A stretch of 64,000 nt of DNA from Nitrosophilus alvini (GTDB lineage Bacteria > Campylobacterota > Campylobacteria > Campylobacterales > Nitratiruptoraceae), in the NCBI RefSeq assembly GCF_015100395.1, contig NZ_AP022847.1:1447501-1511500 (forward strand), given 5' to 3'. Below, one piece after another: positions 57,111-64,000 of the stretch; the stretch's first letter is position 1, and every line of letters starts with the position of its first letter. A model generated the notes under the pieces. That model was not told the DNA's origin. It ran no database searches and was given only the letters and a program-made list of their open reading frames with translations. The position numbers were made by a program, and so were the translations under genes.

Positions 57111-57842
57111 TTATACCTTTATTATATCTTTTGAATACTCGCTCAAAGTCACCACAGGAGCATAAATTTTGACCAGTTTTTTAGCTTTTACGCTACTTCC
57201 AAACTGCTTTCTCAACTCCGGTCTGAATGCCCTGAAAAAAGAGTGAAATTTCTGTGGACCCAAAACGCCTACTGCCCATATAGAACCGTCATCTCTTATC
57301 TCTAGCACTATGGAGGCAAGAGGTTCACAGGCTTCACCTTTTAAAACTTTTGCACCTTTTGAAGGGTCGAAAACGCTCATATGGGAAGAACATACTATAA
57401 CCCCTCCTCTCTCATAGGCAGATGTTTTTTCCGAAGAAGGCACATAAGCGATAAAACTCTGCTCACGTGTCGGATAGGTCATCTGATGAGGACATATCGC
57501 ACTGAAAGCTACTATATTTCTATTTTCGCCAACACCACCTTTCCAGATATACTCTTTGCCGTCAGCGCTCTTTAGTTTGACCTCTTTTTCACAGGGAGAG
57601 GAGAGTTTTATCAAAAACGAAGGAGTTGAAACATATGGGTAATTAAACAGATAGGCCGTTTCCGTTTTCAATGAATCAACTGTAACTGGTCTGCCCTCTT
57701 TGTCAACAAGTTTGACGCTCTCATATCTTTTGTACAATCCTCCCTCATCTGCGTATAAAAAAGCTATTTTTGAAGGAGCGATGTAGAACGCAGCAGCAGA
57801 AGCTGCCGCTTTTATCAAGAATCCTCGTCTATCCATCCACAC
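57111..57842 (-). CDS. Rieske [2Fe-2S] protein of the sox block
   Basis: 243 aa with a twin-arginine-type leader (MDRRGFLIKAAASAAAFY). Rieske ligands C117-P-H119 and C151-S-S-H154 are present; the spacing between the two motifs is long and the disulfide Cys of bc1-type proteins are not obvious. It is probably a periplasmic electron carrier between the sulfide/thiosulfate oxidising proteins and the chain. It lies between the flavoprotein and soxY with gaps of 3 and 6 nt. Confidence 0.87.
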   Translation of the reverse strand: MWMDRRGFLIKAAASAAAFYIAPSKIAFLYADEGGLYKRYESVKLVDKEGRPVTVDSLKTETAYLFNYPYVSTPSFLIKLSSPCEKEVKLKSADGKEYIWKGGVGENRNIVAFSAICPHQMTYPTREQSFIAYVPSSEKTSAYERGGVIVCSSHMSVFDPSKGAKVLKGEACEPLASIVLEIRDDGSIWAVGVLGPQKFHSFFRAFRPELRKQFGSSVKAKKLVKIYAPVVTLSEYSKDIIKV

Positions 57843-57845
57843 TCC

Positions 57846-59183
57846 TTACAAAAACATATCTCTGTACATACCTTTGGCCCATTCAAACATTCTCTTTCCT
57901 GCCTGCAGGCCATCTTTAGTATTCCATCTTTCCATAGTAGAAGCGTTATGGAAAGAGAAAGTTTTTTTCTTTTTATCGTATGTATATCCAGCATTTACTG
58001 AAATCGCTCTGATAGGGTCAACAGTTATTGCAGAGTAGCATACTGTCATAGGTGACTGCCATTTTACATCTTTTCCCTCAATTCTGGATGCAATGACCTT
58101 CGCAACGTATCTACCTTCCGAATTTGCCGTATTTCCGCTTTTGCTAAATCCCATCGGCCTTACATCGCCGGCACAGAATACATACGGATCTCCTTTTACC
58201 TGATAGGTGAATGGATCGATATCGGCTTCCGCCCTGTTAAAGAGACTGTCTTTTGCCACGCCTGCAATTTCAAGAAGTTTTGATCCCCTGATATGAGGAT
58301 ATAAAGATGCATCTGTAAAATCAATCTCCTCGCCAAGCTCGGTTTCTATTCTTTTGTTATCTATATCTATAGAGGTTATTTTGGTTCCGGGAAGATACTC
58401 TATATAATCTTTGTAAAGCTCTTTAAAAGCGGAACCGAAACCATCTGCTTTTATCGTGAAATTCGGATTTTCATCAAGTAAAATCACTTTACCTTTTATG
58501 CCTTCATTTTTCATGAAATGGGCCATCATACAAGCTCTTTCATATGGAGCAGGAAGACATCTGTAGTTTCCGCCGGGAACTGTCATAACAAAATTTCCCT
58601 CTTCAAAATCCAAAAGTTTGGTTTTAAGACTCATATGCTCGCTTCCCGGTATAAAAGCGGCAGGATACTCCGTTCTGAGTCTGTTTTCAAGCTCTGTATC
58701 TCCTTTCGTCCATCCGCTGTAGTCGTAATCTATACCGGGTGATAGAACAAGATAGTCATAGTCAACATACCCTTCATTTGTAAAAACTTTTTTGGAAACC
58801 CTGTCAATATCATATACAGTCGCATTTAGATAGTAATATGAGTTGTTCCTTGCCGCCTGAAGATAATCATGTGTTAAAAACTCCAGATTTACCGCATCAA
58901 CAAGCCAAAGGTTACTTAAGGGACATGAGAAGAAATGAGTTCTTTTTTCTATGAGAACCACATCACTCTTAGGACTCTGTTTTTTAAGATATTTTGCGAT
59001 AGTAAGTCCCGACCAGCCACCTCCTACTATAACTACTCTCGGACCTTTTGGTTTTGAGAGAGGAGCTTTCTTTATCTTTAATCTTTCCGGGATTTTATCC
59101 TCTTTATCATCCGAAGATGCAAAAGCCGCAGATGCTGCTGCTAATGCAGATAATTTAAAAATATCTCTTCTTGAAATAGCCAT
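57846..59183 (-). CDS. FAD-dependent sulfide dehydrogenase (FccB/SoxF type)
   Basis: 445 aa. Tat-like leader (ISRRDIFKLSALAAASAAFA), FAD-binding VIVGGGWSGL (about 51-60), SCPLSNLW motif and Cys in NYRCLPAPYERACMMA, plus a C-terminal FCSD-type region (FCAGDVRPMGFSKSGNTANSEG). It should oxidise sulfide and pass electrons to a cytochrome; no cytochrome subunit gene lies immediately next to it. First gene of the flavoprotein-Rieske-soxY-soxZ operon. Confidence 0.9.
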   Translation of the reverse strand: MAISRRDIFKLSALAAASAAFASSDDKEDKIPERLKIKKAPLSKPKGPRVVIVGGGWSGLTIAKYLKKQSPKSDVVLIEKRTHFFSCPLSNLWLVDAVNLEFLTHDYLQAARNNSYYYLNATVYDIDRVSKKVFTNEGYVDYDYLVLSPGIDYDYSGWTKGDTELENRLRTEYPAAFIPGSEHMSLKTKLLDFEEGNFVMTVPGGNYRCLPAPYERACMMAHFMKNEGIKGKVILLDENPNFTIKADGFGSAFKELYKDYIEYLPGTKITSIDIDNKRIETELGEEIDFTDASLYPHIRGSKLLEIAGVAKDSLFNRAEADIDPFTYQVKGDPYVFCAGDVRPMGFSKSGNTANSEGRYVAKVIASRIEGKDVKWQSPMTVCYSAITVDPIRAISVNAGYTYDKKKKTFSFHNASTMERWNTKDGLQAGKRMFEWAKGMYRDMFL

Positions 59184-59413
59184 ACATATCCTTTTGTTTT
59201 TTTATTTGGTGCCGCTAAATATATTCATTAAAAATAATAATATTCATCAACTGAATTTATGGTAAACGGGTATAAATACCTCTTATTTTTTCTTAAATTG
59301 TTAACTATAAGTTTTGGTTATCAGTTTAGATGTAGAAAATATTTCAGGAGTTGTTTTAGGTGTATTTGAGACTCAAATTTTGAAAAATTTGAGAGGAAGT
59401 ATGGAAAAGAGTT

Positions 59414-59923
59414 TTACATTGGTCTCTCCATTCCTAAATCTTTCAATCTCAAAAAGAGATTTGGATGATTCTTCTTAATATCTTTTATAAGCTTCTTTAT
59501 ATCTATATCGAGCAGATTCTTGTCTTTGGACTCTGCCAGTTTTTTTTTGATTTCTTGCATGGCAACAACCCAAACATCATTGAAATCAACCGGTAGATTT
59601 TCCAAAATCGCCTTTTCTAGTTTTAGATTGAAATTTTCATACTTTGCTTCTCTAATTGAATTCAAAAGTTCGATAAAAGATTCCATGGAAGAGAGTACGA
59701 AAACTTTTCCCTCTTCTCCTACTACGAACCATGGGGCGGTATCATCCCATCTACCCTGTAAAAGCTCTAGAGTCTTTCTATTCGGGTCATCGGTACCGTT
59801 TATTTTTACTACCGTAACGTTTTCTGGTTTTTCTACTCCCAGTTCGTGTGCAAGTTCACTAATACTTCGTAAAACTGCCAGATTGTTGTCTGCTTTTTTG
59901 ATCTCCACCGATTCTCCTCTCAA
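59414..59923 (-). CDS. DUF2603/UPF0763-family protein
   Basis: 169 aa, matching the Campylobacterota-specific UPF0763 family: APWFVVGEEGKVFVLSSMESF, NFNLKLEKAILENLPVDFNDVWVVAMQEIKKK and IKKNHPNLFLRLKDL. Function unknown, soluble. The frame opens at 59923 with a 4-nt overlap with the cytochrome gene; a GTG five codons later has an AGAGGAG site and is an alternative start. Confidence 0.9.
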   Translation of the reverse strand: MRGESVEIKKADNNLAVLRSISELAHELGVEKPENVTVVKINGTDDPNRKTLELLQGRWDDTAPWFVVGEEGKVFVLSSMESFIELLNSIREAKYENFNLKLEKAILENLPVDFNDVWVVAMQEIKKKLAESKDKNLLDIDIKKLIKDIKKNHPNLFLRLKDLGMERPM

Positions 59924-61104
59924 AACTTCATTTCTGCACTGAATATATTATATCTTTTTAAAAATATCTCTTCATTAAGTTCAAGTTTTTTTGCAAGTTT
60001 TTCTCCGATTAGCTTGTAATAAAGATTTATTTTGACACTCTCGGAACCAGCCGGAATCTTTAAAGAAAATTTTCTTGTCTCATAAGGATTTAGTCTGCTG
60101 TCGTCTTCTATTTTCACTGCAAGATGAGGAATTGTCTCTCTGTCTCTTTTATCTCTGTATTCAACTCCAAAGATTTCGGAAACACTCTTTTTTAAACCGT
60201 TTTCAAGCAAAAAAACAGCTTCAAGAACCACTTCTCTTGATCCAAATCCCGTAGGTACTTTATGCGGAGTCAGATTTTGCAATGTTATAAAAATCAAATC
60301 TTCTTTTTTTTCCGTGCCTACTTTTAATGCATTATTCAAAATATCACCGTTTCTGGCCCCCATAAAGAGATGGCTTCTGATTTTCCTTATATTTATATCA
60401 TATCCATCGAACTTTTTCTCCGTCAGCCTGCCATCATGTTTTTCGCTCATATGACAATCAACACATTTCTTTTTACTACCTGACTCTTCATATTCCATAC
60501 CGGTAGAATATATTATCTTGCCGTAAATGTTTCTGCCGTTATAGTGACATACAAAACAGAGTCTGTTCGGATTTAAGAAATGTTCACCCTGTTTTGTTTT
60601 ATGATAGGGAGATCTGGCATCGGCAAAAGGACCCACCATGGTATCGCTTGGTCCCCAGACTATGGCTTTATATCCTCTTTGAGCAGGGTCTTGGCTCTCT
60701 TTGATCTTTTCTATGTTATGGCATACTATACAGTTTACCCCATCTTTGACAAAACCCTGTTCGAAACTCTTTTTTATATCTTTTGCCTCTATACCAAATC
60801 CCGTAACAAACATGTCGCTTACATCGATTTTTTTCTCTCCTACCCTGGGATTGTGACACTGTGCACACTTCACTTCAAGTTCAATTACATTTTTATGAAG
60901 TTTTTTACTCATATAGACAAGCGTTTTTTTATACAGTTCATCTTTCGAGAAATGGGATTTGGAATGCCAGGAGGTTTTCCACTCACTGACTATTTTTTCA
61001 TGACAGGTTCTGCACTTTTCGCTGACCGCAAATCTTGGATCAACATCCGCATATAAAAAAAATACAAAAAGAAAAAAGAGAACTGTGGCCAGTCTCATCA
61101 TCAC
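59920..61104 (-). CDS. pentaheme c-type cytochrome
   Basis: 394 aa, exported (signal [14 protein letters not shown]). Five CxxCH haem sites begin at C31, C80, C125, C183 and C214, with further His for bis-His ligation ([17 protein letters not shown]). The last 150 residues are a haem-free beta-rich domain. It resembles cytochrome c554/NrfB-like multihaem carriers. It is wedged between argF and DUF2603 with 4-nt overlaps on both sides. The electron donor is unknown. Confidence 0.9.
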   Translation of the reverse strand: MMMRLATVLFFLFVFFLYADVDPRFAVSEKCRTCHEKIVSEWKTSWHSKSHFSKDELYKKTLVYMSKKLHKNVIELEVKCAQCHNPRVGEKKIDVSDMFVTGFGIEAKDIKKSFEQGFVKDGVNCIVCHNIEKIKESQDPAQRGYKAIVWGPSDTMVGPFADARSPYHKTKQGEHFLNPNRLCFVCHYNGRNIYGKIIYSTGMEYEESGSKKKCVDCHMSEKHDGRLTEKKFDGYDINIRKIRSHLFMGARNGDILNNALKVGTEKKEDLIFITLQNLTPHKVPTGFGSREVVLEAVFLLENGLKKSVSEIFGVEYRDKRDRETIPHLAVKIEDDSRLNPYETRKFSLKIPAGSESVKINLYYKLIGEKLAKKLELNEEIFLKRYNIFSAEMKF

Positions 61105-62042
61105 TCCTGGATGCTCTTATTTCTTTGTCTGTCAAGCCAAACCATGATTCCTTTTTGGGCATGAAGTCTGTTTTCCGCCTCTTCAAATACAACACTCTGC
61201 GGCCCTTCAAGAACCTCTTCGCTCACCTCTTCTCCTCTGTGTGCAGGAAGACAGTGTAAAAATATGGCATCTTTTTTTGCAAGCTGCATAAGAGTTGAAT
61301 CCACCATAAAACCTGCAAAATCTTTCAACCTTTTTTCATACTCATCTTCCTGTCCCATAGATGCCCATACATCTGTAGTAACCACATCAGCATCCCTGAC
61401 CGCTTCTTTAGGATCATTTGTAAGCAAAATTTCGGCACCACTCTTTTTTGCAAAAGTAAATGCATCTTCGACTATTTTGCTATCCGGTTCGTATCCTTTG
61501 GGAGTAGCGATTCTGAGCTCAAAACCCAGTTTTGAAGCCAGCATCAGCCAGCTATGAGCCATATTGTTTCCGTCACCGATATATGCCACAACCGGATTGT
61601 TCTCTTTTCTATGTTCAATCATTGTCATATAGTCTGCCATTAACTGAACAGGATGGTATTCATCAGTAAGGCCGTTAATAACGGGTACTTTTGAAAATTT
61701 TGCAAACTCTTCCAGTTTAGCTTGCGAATAGGTTCTTATCATCACCATATCCACCATTCTTGATATTACTCTGGCAGTATCTTTCATAGGCTCTCCACGG
61801 CCAAGCTGAAGATCGTTTTTAGAAAGAAAAAGGCCTATTCCGCCTAACTGATAAATACCAACTTCAAAACTGACCCTTGTTCTTGTACTGCTTTTCTCAA
61901 ATATCATTGCAAGAGTCTGGCCTTCAAGATAGGGAACAAATTCTCCCTTTTTGGCCTCTTTTTTTATGGATATCGCCAAATCTATAATTTCCAATATCTC
62001 TTCTTTGCTGAAATCTCTCAGCGTCAAAAAGTGTTTCAACAC
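61101..62042 (-). CDS. argF: ornithine carbamoyltransferase
   Basis: Arginine synthesis enzyme, 313 aa. Carbamoyl-phosphate loop [13 protein letters not shown], ornithine-specific region DVWASMGQE and the [15 protein letters not shown] motif that separates it from ATCase. Confidence 0.97.
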   Translation of the reverse strand: MLKHFLTLRDFSKEEILEIIDLAISIKKEAKKGEFVPYLEGQTLAMIFEKSSTRTRVSFEVGIYQLGGIGLFLSKNDLQLGRGEPMKDTARVISRMVDMVMIRTYSQAKLEEFAKFSKVPVINGLTDEYHPVQLMADYMTMIEHRKENNPVVAYIGDGNNMAHSWLMLASKLGFELRIATPKGYEPDSKIVEDAFTFAKKSGAEILLTNDPKEAVRDADVVTTDVWASMGQEDEYEKRLKDFAGFMVDSTLMQLAKKDAIFLHCLPAHRGEEVSEEVLEGPQSVVFEEAENRLHAQKGIMVWLDRQRNKSIQE

Positions 62043-62084
62043 ATATCCTTTGCAAAAAATAAAAGGTAATTATATCAAAACGTA

Positions 62085-62160
62085 GAATAAGGTAGAAGGT
62101 TGGGAGATAAAGGCAGAAGGTAGGATTTAACTTATCTTTTTATCCTTCTGCCCTGACCCT
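62085..62160 (-). repeat. GAAGG-rich inverted array after hemB
   Basis: Short words AGAAGG recur on one arm (62092-62134) and CCTTCT on the other (62146-62169), allowing an imperfect long hairpin that reaches the hemB stop. A similar design is seen in the 16S-23S spacer at 855-945. It may act as a hemB terminator. Confidence 0.5.
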
Positions 62161-62161
62161 T

Positions 62162-63145
62162 CTATCCTTCTGACAAAATCTTGGCAACCTCTTTTGCGTG
62201 ATAGCTGATGATAATATCGGCTCCAGCTCTTTTGAAACTGATCATTGTCTCCATCATAACTTTGTCATAATCGATAACACCTGCTTTTGCAGCCATTTTA
62301 AGCATTGAGTATTCGCCGCTCACATTATATACGGCAAGTGGAAGAAGGGTATTCTCTTTTATCGTCTTTACAATATCCAGATACGCAAGAGCCGGTTTGA
62401 CCATAAGGATATCTGCGCCTTCTCTTTCATCTTCTAGGCTCTCCAGCAGAGCTTCTCTTGAGTTTGCAGGGTTCATCTGATAACTTCTTCTGTCACCGAA
62501 GCTGGGAGCAGACTCTGCAACGTCCCTGAATGGACCGTAATAACTGCTTGCAAATTTGGTCGAATAACTCATAATAGGAATATTGATAAATCCGTTACTA
62601 TCTAACGCTTCCCTGATAGCTGTTATCATTCCGTCCATCATACCACTGGGCGCTATCATATCCGCACCGGCTTTGGCGTGTATAACCGCCTGTTCGCCAA
62701 GGATCTCCAGAGTAGCATCATTATCCACAGTCTGACTTTTCGGATCGAGTATACCGCAATGTCCATGATCTGTATATTCACAGAAACAGAGATCCGTCAC
62801 TACACACATATCGGGATGCTCCTCTTTTACAGCTCTTATAGCTTTGGCGATAATGCCGTGTTCACAAAGAGCATCGCTGCCTATACTATCTTTTACATCG
62901 GGAATACCGAAAAGTATTATTGAGTTTATTCCAAGAGCTTTAAGCTCTTCGCACTCTTTTAAAACTTCGTCGATACTCAGCTGAAAAACTCCCGGCATAG
63001 ATTCTATCTCTTTTTTTATTCCGTTCCCGCTTCTTACAAAAAGAGGATATATGAAATCATTCATATCAAGCTTTGTCTCTTCTACAAGTTTTCTTAAAGC
63101 AGGATTAATTCTGAGTCTTCTAAATCTCTTAAAATACATTTGCAC
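62162..63145 (-). CDS. hemB: delta-aminolevulinic acid dehydratase (porphobilinogen synthase)
   Basis: Joins two ALA into porphobilinogen. 327 aa with the zinc-binding [34 protein letters not shown] (first Schiff-base Lys) and [10 protein letters not shown] motifs. Normal length. Confidence 0.97.
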   Translation of the reverse strand: MQMYFKRFRRLRINPALRKLVEETKLDMNDFIYPLFVRSGNGIKKEIESMPGVFQLSIDEVLKECEELKALGINSIILFGIPDVKDSIGSDALCEHGIIAKAIRAVKEEHPDMCVVTDLCFCEYTDHGHCGILDPKSQTVDNDATLEILGEQAVIHAKAGADMIAPSGMMDGMITAIREALDSNGFINIPIMSYSTKFASSYYGPFRDVAESAPSFGDRRSYQMNPANSREALLESLEDEREGADILMVKPALAYLDIVKTIKENTLLPLAVYNVSGEYSMLKMAAKAGVIDYDKVMMETMISFKRAGADIIISYHAKEVAKILSEG

Positions 63146-63271
63146 TTCCTTTTTGATATAATCACTGTAAAAGTTTTAAAACATAAGTGCCGTTTATTAC
63201 ATAGATAATCGCGCACTATCGCTAGAAGCGAGAGATGTTTTTCTTTCACATTTTACCAAAAGAAGAGAAAA

Positions 63272-63835
63272 ATGAAGGTAAAAATTTCACAAATCGCAAA
63301 TCTTCCGACAAAATTCGGTAATTTTAAAATACAGGCTTTCAAAGAGGGACATAAAGAACATCTGGTCATCTTTACCGATCCTATGCCAGACATACCTACT
63401 GTACGCGTTCATTCGGAATGCTTGACAGGAGATACTCTTGGCAGCAAAAAATGCGACTGCGGAGAACAGCTGAAATTTGCTCTGGACACTATATCAAATA
63501 GCGGCGGAATGGTAATTTATCTCAGACAGGAAGGCAGAAACATAGGACTGCTTAACAAAGTAAACGCATATGCTCTTCAAGACAGCGGTTATGACACAAT
63601 AACTGCAAATCATCAGCTGGGCTTTTCGGCAGATGAGAGAACTTATGAGATAGTAGAATTTATACTAGAACATTTCGGAATAAAAAAGATAAAGCTTCTT
63701 ACAAACAATCCCAAAAAGATAGAGAGTCTTAAAAATGTTGAAATTGTACAAAGACTTCCGGTAAAAGTCGAACCAAACCCATATAATGAAGAGTATCTAA
63801 AAATTAAAAGAGAAAAACTGGGACATCTGTTATAA
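63272..63835 (+). CDS. ribA: GTP cyclohydrolase II
   Basis: First step of riboflavin synthesis, stand-alone 187-aa form. Zinc site DTLGSKKCDCGEQL, the catalytic RQEGRNIGL loop and DTITANHQLGF. It is followed by rsmG. No fused DHBP synthase domain. Confidence 0.97.
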   Translation: MKVKISQIANLPTKFGNFKIQAFKEGHKEHLVIFTDPMPDIPTVRVHSECLTGDTLGSKKCDCGEQLKFALDTISNSGGMVIYLRQEGRNIGLLNKVNAYALQDSGYDTITANHQLGFSADERTYEIVEFILEHFGIKKIKLLTNNPKKIESLKNVEIVQRLPVKVEPNPYNEEYLKIKREKLGHLL

Positions 63836-63866
63836 AAATCAAAAAGTTGCGACTTAAGGAAAAATT

Positions 63867-64000
63867 TTGACCAAAACCAAAATAGATGATCTGAATCTGC
63901 CGGAAGATTTCTTTAAAAAGGCTGATGAGTTTGCCGATATTCTTCTTGAATGGAACAAAATACACAATCTAACAGGCGCGAAAGATATCAAGGAGATAGA
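63867..64000 (+). CDS. rsmG: 16S rRNA methyltransferase RsmG (partial, 5' end)
   Basis: TTG start after a AAGGA site; the first 44 codons encode MTKTKIDDLNLPEDFFKKAD and then FADILLEWNKIHNLTGAKD, the N-terminal helix of GidB/RsmG (LLxWNxxxNLT). The gene continues beyond the right edge. It methylates N7 of G527 in 16S rRNA. Confidence 0.88.
   Translation, partial: MTKTKIDDLNLPEDFFKKADEFADILLEWNKIHNLTGAKDIKEI

Overview
The window is a low-GC chromosomal segment from a member of the Campylobacterota (Epsilonproteobacteria), most likely a sulfur-oxidising, vent-type lineage; I cannot fix the genus. The evidence is a UPF0763/DUF2603 gene and a UPF0323 lipoprotein gene (both typical of this phylum), a 16S-tRNA-Ile-tRNA-Ala-23S operon, a tmRNA tag ANNTDYRPAYAVAA, a soxYZ/Rieske/flavoprotein sulfur-oxidation block, and many A/T-rich codons.

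Layout. 1-2861 (minus): rRNA operon with a consensus promoter; the 23S gene runs off the left edge. 2972-7600 (minus): fabH, plsX, an apparently frameshifted rpmF, yceD, ndk, a ferredoxin gene and metK. 7734-8790: peroxiredoxin facing a Fur/PerR-type regulator. 8862-19383 (minus): a long housekeeping run, dxs, hisC, pheA, HAD hydrolase, lysA, lptF/G, pth, L25, pilT, tal. 19414-22620 (minus): the N-end-rule set aat-clpA-clpS. 22734-25792: bioD, a glycine-zipper protein, pyrB-pabB.

The accessory region is 25.8-45.6 kb. At 25813-35380 (minus) lies what I read as a Fap-like functional-amyloid export locus: two very large Cys-free Asn/Gln-rich repeat proteins (16 and 11 repeats), a 125-aa companion with the same N-terminal LSDxxLxExSAQG-type motif, two paralogous small proteins (one with a signal peptide, one without), a C39-type cysteine peptidase (FapD-like) and an outer-membrane beta-barrel protein (FapF-like). 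Divergent from it is a PAS-GGDEF diguanylate cyclase, a Cache-domain histidine kinase and a degenerate GGDEF protein; convergent with those is a hybrid kinase/REC-kinase/OmpR-type regulator operon. Four promoters in this region share one architecture: two tandem 11-bp boxes (AAATTGCAGAA or a close variant), exactly 7 bp, then a -10 box. They precede the large amyloid gene, the accessory/peptidase/porin operon, the cyclase-kinase operon, and a short 36-codon membrane ORF just upstream of the kinase/regulator operon. The simplest model is a single response-regulator regulon tying c-di-GMP signalling to matrix fibre production. A second C39 protein (PA2778 family, with PA2779) lies nearby at 44.2-45.6 kb without that operator.

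45583-64000: tmRNA, trpA, panB-ruvB-AI-2E transporter, a UPF0323/34-aa membrane peptide/glutathionylspermidine-synthase-like group, lgt, alpha-carbonic anhydrase, an Fe-S oxidoreductase, hemN, the sox block, DUF2603/pentaheme cytochrome/argF, hemB, ribA and the start of rsmG. Gene starts were moved inward where a good ribosome-binding site or translational coupling supports it (hisC, fapF-like, large amyloid, upp, soxZ). All functions are inferred from sequence reading only; no database search was run.
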